Part shown: piece by piece, positions 6,267 through 13,747 of the stretch
How positions within the stretch are numbered: position 1 is the stretch's first letter
How the letters are laid out: every line of letters starts with the position of its first letter
Assembly: GCA_009827205.1 (NCBI GenBank)
Contig: WUAK01000007.1
Span: 1-23,134, forward strand
DNA from: Phycisphaeraceae bacterium
Lineage (GTDB): Bacteria; Planctomycetota; Phycisphaerae; Phycisphaerales; UBA1924
Reading direction: 5' to 3'
DNA length: 23,134 nucleotides
The notes under the pieces: generated by a model
Seen by the model: only the letters and a program-made list of their open reading frames with translations
Told to the model about the DNA's origin: nothing
Databases searched by the model: none
Translations under genes and position numbers: made by a program

Positions 6267-8744
6267 ATGCCAAGCAGATTCAAGAACCGTCTTCTCTCGC
6301 ACATCTCACACGAGCGGTATACCCCCGCGAACGTGGCACAGATCATCGACGATCTCGGCATCGATGACCCGCCGGGCTTCCGCGCCGAATTGGCGGTGAT
6401 CGCTGAGGAAGGACTCGTGCGACTGAACGATCAGGGCATGGTCTCCCTGCCCTCGTTCGGTGACGGGAAACAGATCATCGAGGGCGAGTTCCGCGGCACG
6501 ACCAAGGGCTTCGGGTTCGTCAAGCCCGACATCGTGGTGCGCGAGGGTGACCTGTTCATACCGCCCAACGCGACAGACGGCGCGCTCACAGGCGATCGAG
6601 TGAAGGTGGGCGTTGTCCGCAACAAGAAGCGCGGCGGCCGGGGCGGGGGCGGAGCCAAGGAGTTCTTCGGCGAAGTCATCGAGATCCTCGACCGAAAGTC
6701 TGTCAGCTTCACGGGCACCATCGAGAAGCGAGGCACGGACTACGTCGTCATCCCCGACGCGCGCGAGCTCGACGGAAGGCCCGTGATTGTCCGTGACGCC
6801 GAGGCCAAGTACGCGGGCGTAGGCGACAAGGTGGTCTTCGAGATGACCGAGTACCCCGAAGACAACTACCTGGGCGAGGGCGTCATCGTCCGCGTACTCG
6901 GCGAAGCGGGCATGCCCGATGTCGAGACGCAGGCGACGATCGCTGCCTACGGTCTGCCCCCCAATGAATTCCCAGAAGCGTGCGTGCAGCAGGCACGCGA
7001 CGCGACGCGCGAGTTCGACGAGGCGATCGACGAGTTCCGAGAGAAAGGTTCGCTGCCGGGGCGTGAGGATCTGACGGGCGACTTTGTCTGCACCATCGAC
7101 CCCCCCGACGCGAAGGACTACGACGACGCGATCAGCATCAAACGATTGCCCAAAGACCAGGGCGGCGGGTGGGAGCTTCACGTCCACATCGCGGACGTCG
7201 GCCACTTCATCCCGACCGGGTCGGCGCTCGACGAGGAAGCCAAGGACCGCGGCAACTCGGTGTACCTGCCAAGGCTCGTCATCCCGATGCTGCCCGAAGT
7301 GCTCTCCAACGGCATCTGCTCGCTGCAAGAGGGCGTCGAGCGGTTCAGCAAGACGGCCATTATCCGCTACAACGAGCGTGGAGAGGTGCAGTCGCAGGGC
7401 GCGTGCTCTTCGATCATCAAATCGCGAAAGAGGATGACGTACCTGGAAGCGCAGGCGCTGATCGACGGCGATCTCGAAGAAGCCAAGAAGCACGCCAAGA
7501 CGGACACGGAGCACACCGAGGAACTCATCGCCACGGTCCGCGAGATGAACAGGCTCGCCAAGGCCATCGAGCAGCGGCGCCACGGCGAGGGCATGATCAC
7601 GCTCGAGCTGCCCGACGCTGAGCTGATCTTTGATGACAACGGTCACGTCGTGGACGCCGAGCCAGAGGACGACGCGTACACGCACCGGTTGATCGAGATG
7701 TTCATGGTCGAGGCCAACGAGGTGCTCGGGCGTCTGTTCGAGAGGCTCGAGGTGCCGCTGATCAGGCGGATCCACGCCGAGCCCGTGCCGGGCGAGAAGG
7801 AAGAGATGCAGAAGAGCGCGATGGTCGCGGGGTTCAAGATCCCCGCCAGCCCGACGCGCGAAGAGCTGCAGGGGCTGCTCGACGCGACGCGCGGCACACC
7901 CGCGGCGCGTGCCGTGCACATGGCTGTCCTGCGCACACTCACGAAGGCGGAGTACTCGCCCGCTTTGATAGGGCACTACGCGCTGGCCAGCGAGGCCTAC
8001 GCGCACTTTACGAGCCCCATCAGGCGCTACCCCGACCTAACGGTGCACCGGTCGCTCGCGGTGTTCCTCGAGCTGACCCAGAACGGCGACAAGCCCCCCA
8101 AGTCCGACGACGAGTTCCGCAGGCTGGGCGAGCGGATGCAGAAGCACGCCGATTGCCCGGACGAGCAGACGCTGACCGAGATCGGGCGTCACTCGACGGA
8201 CCGCGAGAAGAACGCGGAGAGCGCCGAAAGGGATTTGCGCAAGTTCCTGATCCTGCAGCTGCTCTCCAACAAGATCGGCGAGACCTTCCCGGGCGTGGTC
8301 ACGGGTCTGAACGCGCGCGGGTTGTTCGTGCAAATCGATCAGTTTGTGATCGATGGGTTCATCAAGACAAGCGACCTGCCCGGTGACACGACAAGGGGCA
8401 ACAAGCCGCCCCGCTGGCAGCTGGACAAGAAGAGCGGCGCGCTCGTCGATGCCAACAGCGGGCGGAGCTTCAACGTCGGGCACATGGTCACGGTCGCGAT
8501 CACGCACGTTGATTTGCTCAAAAGGCAGCTGGATCTCTCGATCGCCGACGGCGACTCGCGGGCGGCGGGCAAGAGCAAGATGCCCACGCTCGAACTGGGC
8601 GGCGGGGGCGGGCTCGGATCCTCCCAGGGCGCCGGGTTCAACCAGCGCACGGGCGGGCAGCGGCGATCGGCCAAGAGCAAACGGCGCGACAAGGGCAAGA
8701 AGGACTACCGCGCCGACCGGAAGGGCAAGGGGAAAAGGCAATGA
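6267..8744 (+). CDS. rnr: Ribonuclease R (RNase II family 3'-5' exoribonuclease)
   Basis: This processive 3'-5' exoribonuclease degrades structured RNA, including rRNA and mRNA decay intermediates. The order of domains is typical: a winged-helix-like N-terminus (about 1-60), cold-shock OB domains (about 70-230), a long RNB catalytic domain, and an S1 domain (about 668-760). The catalytic metal motif T-I-D-P-P-D-A-K-D-Y-D-D gives D278, D284, D286 and D287, matching the RNase II catalytic aspartates. HFTSPIRRYPDL is also present. The 825-residue length fits RNase R rather than the shorter RNase II. The C-terminal tail (about 770-825) is rich in Gly, Lys and Arg, as in RNase R proteins, where it helps bind RNA. 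The start has no strong Shine-Dalgarno and may depend on coupling to the gene 6 bp upstream. Confidence 0.96.
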   Translation: MPSRFKNRLLSHISHERYTPANVAQIIDDLGIDDPPGFRAELAVIAEEGLVRLNDQGMVSLPSFGDGKQIIEGEFRGTTKGFGFVKPDIVVREGDLFIPPNATDGALTGDRVKVGVVRNKKRGGRGGGGAKEFFGEVIEILDRKSVSFTGTIEKRGTDYVVIPDARELDGRPVIVRDAEAKYAGVGDKVVFEMTEYPEDNYLGEGVIVRVLGEAGMPDVETQATIAAYGLPPNEFPEACVQQARDATREFDEAIDEFREKGSLPGREDLTGDFVCTIDPPDAKDYDDAISIKRLPKDQGGGWELHVHIADVGHFIPTGSALDEEAKDRGNSVYLPRLVIPMLPEVLSNGICSLQEGVERFSKTAIIRYNERGEVQSQGACSSIIKSRKRMTYLEAQALIDGDLEEAKKHAKTDTEHTEELIATVREMNRLAKAIEQRRHGEGMITLELPDAELIFDDNGHVVDAEPEDDAYTHRLIEMFMVEANEVLGRLFERLEVPLIRRIHAEPVPGEKEEMQKSAMVAGFKIPASPTREELQGLLDATRGTPAARAVHMAVLRTLTKAEYSPALIGHYALASEAYAHFTSPIRRYPDLTVHRSLAVFLELTQNGDKPPKSDDEFRRLGERMQKHADCPDEQTLTEIGRHSTDREKNAESAERDLRKFLILQLLSNKIGETFPGVVTGLNARGLFVQIDQFVIDGFIKTSDLPGDTTRGNKPPRWQLDKKSGALVDANSGRSFNVGHMVTVAITHVDLLKRQLDLSIADGDSRAAGKSKMPTLELGGGGGLGSSQGAGFNQRTGGQRRSAKSKRRDKGKKDYRADRKGKGKRQ

Positions 8745-9385
8745 CGCGTTGGATCACATTGGGTGCGCTGCTCGCGGCGGCGATAGGTTCCGTGGGCTGC
8801 GCCAACCAGAAGAAGACCGAGGCGGGCATCATCGCCGAGAAGTTCGTGCGGGGCACCACGTGGCTCGAGGGCACGTTCACCAGCGCCGAGCAGGCGCAGA
8901 ACGACGAGCGGTACTTCGAGGTCGTGCTCAACCACTCGCGGATCTGGCTCAACCGGGGCGACGGCGCTTGGTTCTACGTCGAGCAGGCGCTGGCCACCAA
9001 CCCCGACAGCCCGTATAGGCAGCGCATCTACCGCGTGTGGATCCGCGGCGACCGCGCGATCGAGAGCGCTGTCTACGAGCTGCCAAACCCCGGCGACTAC
9101 GTGGGCGCCGAGCCGTCACGGTTCGAGGGCATGAAGCCCGACGATCTGACGATCCGCGAGGGCTGCGAGGTTGTGTTCACGGAGATCACCGACGAGTACA
9201 TGGTGGGCGAGACCGCCGACCAGTCCTGCGCGAGCACGCTCCGCGGCGCAACGTACGCGACGAGCAAGGTTCGGCTCTCGAAAGATGAGATCCAAAGCTG
9301 GGACCAGGGCTGGGACGCCGAGGGTGTGCAGGTCTGGGGCGCCGAGGCGGGGCCTTATGTGTTTAAGAGGGTCGCTCGTCAATAA
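8741..9385 (+). CDS. CpcT/CpeT-like lipoprotein
   Basis: This 214-residue protein resembles the CpcT/CpeT family, whose cyanobacterial members attach phycobilin chromophores to phycobiliproteins. The resemblance lies in the segment WFYVEQA-x(7)-PYRQRIYR near residues 82-100, the YVGAEPSRF stretch, a central EGCEVVF, and the later GETADQSCAS and SKVRLSKDEI stretches. Nothing in the window suggests photosynthesis, so the ligand is unknown and the lyase activity should not be assumed. The N-terminus has a signal-like hydrophobic run and C20 preceded by SVG, a weak lipobox. It begins at ATG 8741, overlapping the rnr stop in ATGA, so translation is coupled to RNase R. Its 3' end overlaps the convergent gene by 23 bp. 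Confidence 0.8.
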   Translation: MTRWITLGALLAAAIGSVGCANQKKTEAGIIAEKFVRGTTWLEGTFTSAEQAQNDERYFEVVLNHSRIWLNRGDGAWFYVEQALATNPDSPYRQRIYRVWIRGDRAIESAVYELPNPGDYVGAEPSRFEGMKPDDLTIREGCEVVFTEITDEYMVGETADQSCASTLRGATYATSKVRLSKDEIQSWDQGWDAEGVQVWGAEAGPYVFKRVARQ

Positions 9386-10118
9386 CGCGCACACTGTCTT
9401 GCATACTTGATACCGAAAGATCGTGCAGCAGTTCTTTCACTGTGGGCGGATAAGGGCCTGAGTCTTCATCGTTCTCGTCGTAGATTCCGATGTCGTAAGC
9501 ACCTGAGACCAAGTCGCTCCGTTTGAGGGTAGCGATGGGGTTCGCTGGCACACCCTCCGCGAGCACGTTCATGAGTGTCGCCGCCCCGATCAAATGGCGC
9601 TGTACTATTGCGGTAAGAACGAAATATTCCAGCGTGAGCTGCTGACCAGGGTGCTCACCCTGGATGACTGGGGCACGTACTAGCGGCACAGTCATGTAGC
9701 CAAATACTTGAAGACCAGGCGCGATCTGAATGAGAACATCGGCCTCACGAGTCTCATCGGCTTCAACATTCCACCATTGCTGAACAGGAAAGGCGATGCT
9801 CAGGATCTTTCCCTGCAAACGCGCAGGCATTATTGCACGAAGTCTGATTCTTCGCTGCACATCCCAAAGCACGATTACGAGTACAAGCACGAGCAATGCA
9901 ATGAGAGTCGGTGTAAAAATAACTGGAAACCACTTGTGAAAGGCAAAGAGCATCACTCCGCCAAACACAAAGCAGAATGCCAACATACATCCTGTCTCTT
10001 CGTTCACACCATCCTTCGCGAGCTTAAATGCCCATGAGGCCGCACGACCGAGTTCTTCAGGAGTTGGTGAACGCTCCGCGATGGTGATATCAGGTCTGCT
10101 TTCGATCGAATCGCTCAT
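9363..10118 (-). CDS. Two-helix membrane protein, unknown function
   Basis: This 251-residue protein has two closely spaced membrane helices (about 43-60 and 65-86), a basic stretch after them, and a soluble C-terminal domain of about 160 residues that ends in an acidic region. I recognise no family. Its middle (roughly 9800-10020) is clearly AT-richer than neighbouring genes, with codon use unlike them, so it may have come from elsewhere or be under weak constraint. It overlaps the CpcT-like gene's 3' end by 23 bp on the opposite strand. Its start lies inside the 3' end of the upstream gene (29-bp overlap), suggesting an operon. A TAGGCT hexamer also lies 6 bp before the ATG, so it may have its own leaderless promoter. 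Confidence 0.7.
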   Translation of the reverse strand: MSDSIESRPDITIAERSPTPEELGRAASWAFKLAKDGVNEETGCMLAFCFVFGGVMLFAFHKWFPVIFTPTLIALLVLVLVIVLWDVQRRIRLRAIMPARLQGKILSIAFPVQQWWNVEADETREADVLIQIAPGLQVFGYMTVPLVRAPVIQGEHPGQQLTLEYFVLTAIVQRHLIGAATLMNVLAEGVPANPIATLKRSDLVSGAYDIGIYDENDEDSGPYPPTVKELLHDLSVSSMQDSVRVIDERPS

Positions 10119-11073
10119 ACGGAAAGCCTACCGGAATCACCTCTGGCCGATCGTTCAGATACCCGACCAGGAACTCGAACGCGTCAACAAGTCTCGGGCC
10201 CGGGCGGTTGAACATCTGGTTGCCGTCGACGAGCGCGACGTTGCCGTTTTGAACCGCGGGCAGGTTTCTGAACCAGTCGTGCGCGGCGAGCTGGTTGGCG
10301 GCGTCGCGTGTCTGATCGAGCGCCAGGCCGCACGGCGCGATGACGAGGAACTCGGGTTGCTCGTTGGCGAACGCCTCGGGCGTGACGGTGATCGACTTGC
10401 CCGCCTGGCGGTAGGCCATCTGGGGACCGGCTGCGGCGCCGGCATCGGGAACGGCGGTCGTCGGGTTCCAGGGGTGCGTGCCCCCGGCGCGTTCGATCAT
10501 CTGCACCGACCAGTGGCCCGCGACGAAGATCGGGTCGGTCCATTCCATGAAGCCCACGACCGGCCCCTCGGTGTAGGGGTTGACGTAATCCTGCGCGCTG
10601 TGGAGCCTGCCGCGGAGTTCGACGGAGGCGCGCATCGCCTCGGCTTCGAGCCCGACCGCCTCGCCCACGCGGAGCAGGTCGTCGAAGACGGCTTCGATCG
10701 TGTGCGGATCGAGCGAGAGCAACTGTGGCTCGTGGCCGGTTTTCGATGCGATGTCGCGGACGATCCCCCGGACTTCGTTGAGGTCGATCGAGCAGACCTC
10801 GCAGAGATCCTGGGTCAGGATGAGGTCGGGCTTGAGGCTGGCCAGCAGGTCGGCGTCGAGTGTGTAGAGGGACTTGCCGGCCTGGAGTTGGCTGCGGACC
10901 TCGCGGTCGATCTGGGCCGGGGACTCGTACGTCGTGGTCTGGCCCGTCAGAACGGGCAGGTTGGCGATGGATTCCGGGTGGTCGCACTCGTGGCTGCGGC
11001 CCACGAGCAGATGCTCCCCACCGACGGCACAGAGGATCTCGGACGCGGATGGGAGCAGGCTGACGACGCGCAT
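10090..11073 (-). CDS. Cobalamin-binding-like protein (TroA/BtuF-type fold), no signal peptide
   Basis: This 327-residue protein belongs to the family related to BtuF and other metal/B12-binding proteins of ABC importers. It starts MRVVSLLPSASEILCAVG, the usual beginning of a family of mostly unexported proteins annotated as cobalamin-binding. Notable features are SHEC with C30, TQDLC-x2-C (C91, C94), APCG later, and NRPGPRLVD near the C-terminus. The cysteine and histidine positions may bind a metal or cofactor. No signal sequence or lipobox is present, so it may work in the cytoplasm rather than as a transporter subunit. The ATG at 11073 is preferred over the upstream in-frame start at 11148 because it gives the family N-terminus and has AGGAA upstream. 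Confidence 0.86.
   Translation of the reverse strand: MRVVSLLPSASEILCAVGGEHLLVGRSHECDHPESIANLPVLTGQTTTYESPAQIDREVRSQLQAGKSLYTLDADLLASLKPDLILTQDLCEVCSIDLNEVRGIVRDIASKTGHEPQLLSLDPHTIEAVFDDLLRVGEAVGLEAEAMRASVELRGRLHSAQDYVNPYTEGPVVGFMEWTDPIFVAGHWSVQMIERAGGTHPWNPTTAVPDAGAAAGPQMAYRQAGKSITVTPEAFANEQPEFLVIAPCGLALDQTRDAANQLAAHDWFRNLPAVQNGNVALVDGNQMFNRPGPRLVDAFEFLVGYLNDRPEVIPVGFPYERFDRKQT
10125..10130 (-). promoter_or_regulatory. Candidate -10 (TAGGCT) for the two-helix membrane protein
   Basis: TAGGCT on the minus strand lies 6 bp before the ATG at 10118. It matches the TANNNT pattern seen before other genes here, although it differs from TATAAT at several positions. It sits within the end of the upstream coding sequence. 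Confidence 0.35.
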
Positions 11074-11241
11074 GGGGGGTTCCTGAGAAAAAGAGAGGCC
11101 TTGCGAGTCTTTCATGCACCCTCGGCTTGCAACCCGGTACACGGCCAAGCGGGGGCAAAGAACAGGGCCAGAGTCGGGCCAAAAGCGGGCATGACTGGTC
11201 GGTATGGGCTATAACGGTAGTCCACGCCCGGAGGGCTTGAG
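11074..11241. other. Divergent intergenic region upstream of secretin gene
   Basis: This 168-bp gap separates the minus-strand cobalamin-binding-like gene from the plus-strand secretin gene. It contains TATAAC at 11210-11215 on the plus strand, which would place transcription about 20 nt before the GTG start, plus GGAGGG at 11230-11235. I see no RNA gene or riboswitch fold that I can name, and no convincing -35. Confidence 0.45.
11210..11215 (+). promoter_or_regulatory. Candidate -10 (TATAAC) for the secretin gene
   Basis: TATAAC matches five of six TATAAT positions and would give a short leader of about 20 nt. It is followed by a strong Shine-Dalgarno, GGAGGG (11230-11235), 6 bp before the GTG at 11242. 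This leadered design contrasts with the leaderless-looking starts elsewhere in the window. Confidence 0.4.
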
Positions 11242-13746
11242 GTGCGCAGAGATTGGATCGACATCGTGCTGGCTGGCTTCGCAGCGGGAGTGCTCGTGGT
11301 GCCGGCGGCTTCGCAGGACGCGACGGGTATGCCAGAGCCCGCAAACGCCCAGCCGGGCGCGGACGCTGACCAGCCTGAACAGGGTGGTCAGCCCGAGGAT
11401 TCTGGCGAGTCGCTGGATGAGCCGTTTACGTTCGGCCCGTTCAGCGAGGCCATCGATATCACGGCGTTCGTCGAGTACGTCGCCGAGACGCTCGAGATCA
11501 ACGTCAGCCGCGACGCGTCGCTCACAGGTCAGGTCGCGTTTAACTCGGGTGTCGAGATCACCAAGCGTGACTTGTTGCCCTTGCTCGACGCGAGGCTCGA
11601 GGAACTCGGCTTTACGATCACATTAGACTCGATGGGCTTCTACTCAATCCGGAAGACAACGGATGTGCCGCTAGGCGGGCCGCACACGACGGCGTTCATC
11701 CCAACGCCAGGTGTATTGCCGAGTTCGCTCCAGCGCACGATTGCGACCCAGTTGGGTTTGCCGTTCAATCCGAATCAGGGCAATCAGACCAGCGGTTCGG
11801 CGAGGATCAGCTACGAGGACGAGCTGGGTGTGATCATCATCACAGATAGCCCGCGCAAGATCGAGGCGGTTCGTTCGCTGATCGAGATGTACATCGAGCA
11901 GCGTGCCTCGCTCGTGACGATCACAATCCCACTTGAGCACATCAGTGCGCCGCGGGCCAAGCAGCGCGCCGAGGAGCTTCTCTCGGGTGACTCTGGCCGC
12001 GGCCAGAATTTCAATCCGAACGACCCGAACCAGCTGCAGACATCGGGAAGCGGATCGGGCAGCCTCTCGAACAGGCTCAGCGTTGATGCGTCTGGCAACA
12101 ACCTCGTCTTCCGAGGGCTCCAAGAGGAATACGAGGAGATCCGCTCGATCATCGAGGCGGTCGACAAGCCCAGCCAGCTCACACCCATGGTGTACTACAC
12201 CGGTTCGAGCACGCGCGCGGTCGCGGAATTTGCGCAGAAGAACGGACTCGGCGAGGCGGACTTTGTTTCGACGAGTGCGACCGACACGCAGAACACTCGC
12301 AACTTCAACCGCCAGCAGGTCAACCAGAATCAGCAGTTCGGACAGCAGGATGACGAGGTCTCAGGTGGCTCGCGTCTGCTCGTGGACGAGGGCCGGGGCC
12401 GGATCATCTACTTCGGCACGCCTCAGCAGCAGGGGATTTTCTCTGATCTCGTCGAGCAGCTTGATGCCGAGGACGAAGAGATCACGGTCGAGACGTACAA
12501 GCTGAACTACGCCGACGCGGAAGAGGTCGCCGACATCCTGCAGGCGCTCATCGAGCGCCAGAGGCCCCAGACCGGTTCATCGGCGTTCCTGCCCGATCAG
12601 CAGGCAACGCCGCGTGTGTTCTTCAACCAGAACCAGCAGGATCCGAGCGCTGAGGACAGCGAGAGCGCCGGCTTCAACCCGAACCCCGACACGAGCTTTG
12701 TGATCGCGGACATCGGCAACAGCCAGGTCATCGTCACCTCGCCCCGCTCTCAGCAGCTTGAATTCGGCAAGCTCATCGAGCGGATCGACCTCCGCCGGTC
12801 TCAGGTGTACATCGAGGCGATCATCGTCGCCGTGAGCGACACCGATTCGTTCAGGCTCGCCATTGAGTCACAGTTCCTCGATATCAACGGCGACGGCGAG
12901 GGCGGCGGGCTCCGCACGAACTTCGGGCTCAGCGCGCTCGATGTGTTCACCAACTCGACGCAGGTCGCGACGGGGCTCGCCGGGTTCACCGGAGCACTCA
13001 TCGATGACGACTACATCCCGTTCATCATCAACGCAACCAAGTCGGACACGAATTCGCGAGTGGTTGCCACGCCTCAGCTGCTCGTCGATGACAACTCAGA
13101 GGCGACCGTGCTGACGTCTCAGGAGGTTCCGTTCCAGACGACTGTTGCGAGTGATATCAGCGAACGAACAACATTCGAATTCTCGACCGCTCAGACAAGC
13201 CTGACCGTGACGCCGCAGATATCAGCGGGCGGCACAATCCGGATGGATTACGACATCCTCCTTGAAGACTTCAACGGGACAGCGCTCGAGGGTGCCCCAC
13301 CCCCCAAGCAAACCAACAACATCACCGGTGCGTCGGTTACCGTGCCCTCAGACGCAACTGTTGTCATTGGTGGGCTCGTGTTGGAATCAGAGAGCCGTAC
13401 GTACGCGCGTGTACCGTTCTTCGGCGACATCCCGATCGTTGGTCAGCTCTTTGGTGACGAGCGAGAAGATGGGCGCAAGACGACGCTTTATGTGTTCCTC
13501 AAGCCCAAGGTCATGAAGAACCCATCACTCAGGGATTACCGCCTGATCACGAAGGGACCGCAAGCCGCGTCGGGTCTCGAATGGGACATCCCCGAGCTTC
13601 CTCCGATCGTGATGGACTCGACGCTGATCATGCCGGGAGAGGACGGGCTGCCCGATCCGAACGCCGAAGACGGGCCTCGTATTGGTCTGCCCAGCGAGTC
13701 GGACCCAGATATCGATCAGCGCAACCTGAGGCCAGGCGGCGACTGA
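11242..13746 (+). CDS. gspD: Type II/IV secretin (GspD/PilQ-type outer-membrane channel)
   Basis: This 834-residue protein is an outer-membrane secretin that forms a ring channel for proteins or pili. A signal peptide occupies about residues 1-26. The periplasmic part has an N0-like domain (about 60-140) and several N1-type repeats (about 165-225, 226-311, 313-412, 414-515). The secretin domain follows, with VVATPQLLVDDN near 607, VVIGGLVLESES near 706, and PFFGDIPIVGQLFG next to it. A DINGDGE loop near 547-553 resembles a calcium-binding loop. Linkers at about 253-270 and 350-375 are Asn/Gln/Gly/Ser-rich. The start is GTG with a strong ribosome site. The following ATPase gene begins 1 bp after this stop. 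The system could be type II secretion or a pilus; the inner-membrane components are not in the window. Confidence 0.9.
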   Translation: MRRDWIDIVLAGFAAGVLVVPAASQDATGMPEPANAQPGADADQPEQGGQPEDSGESLDEPFTFGPFSEAIDITAFVEYVAETLEINVSRDASLTGQVAFNSGVEITKRDLLPLLDARLEELGFTITLDSMGFYSIRKTTDVPLGGPHTTAFIPTPGVLPSSLQRTIATQLGLPFNPNQGNQTSGSARISYEDELGVIIITDSPRKIEAVRSLIEMYIEQRASLVTITIPLEHISAPRAKQRAEELLSGDSGRGQNFNPNDPNQLQTSGSGSGSLSNRLSVDASGNNLVFRGLQEEYEEIRSIIEAVDKPSQLTPMVYYTGSSTRAVAEFAQKNGLGEADFVSTSATDTQNTRNFNRQQVNQNQQFGQQDDEVSGGSRLLVDEGRGRIIYFGTPQQQGIFSDLVEQLDAEDEEITVETYKLNYADAEEVADILQALIERQRPQTGSSAFLPDQQATPRVFFNQNQQDPSAEDSESAGFNPNPDTSFVIADIGNSQVIVTSPRSQQLEFGKLIERIDLRRSQVYIEAIIVAVSDTDSFRLAIESQFLDINGDGEGGGLRTNFGLSALDVFTNSTQVATGLAGFTGALIDDDYIPFIINATKSDTNSRVVATPQLLVDDNSEATVLTSQEVPFQTTVASDISERTTFEFSTAQTSLTVTPQISAGGTIRMDYDILLEDFNGTALEGAPPPKQTNNITGASVTVPSDATVVIGGLVLESESRTYARVPFFGDIPIVGQLFGDEREDGRKTTLYVFLKPKVMKNPSLRDYRLITKGPQAASGLEWDIPELPPIVMDSTLIMPGEDGLPDPNAEDGPRIGLPSESDPDIDQRNLRPGGD

Positions 13747-13747
13747 T

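Noticed and set aside
6306..8006. Long minus-strand open frame (566 codons) opposite rnr
   Set aside because: It lies fully inside rnr, whose catalytic motifs are unmistakable. The antisense product is compositionally odd (rich in Arg, Asp, Val, Leu) with no domain, as expected from a high-GC third position.
10081..11214. Plus-strand open frame of 377 codons opposite the cobalamin-binding-like gene
   Set aside because: The minus-strand frame has clear family motifs. The plus-strand product has a repetitive Val/Asp/Gly/Arg make-up without a signal or domain.
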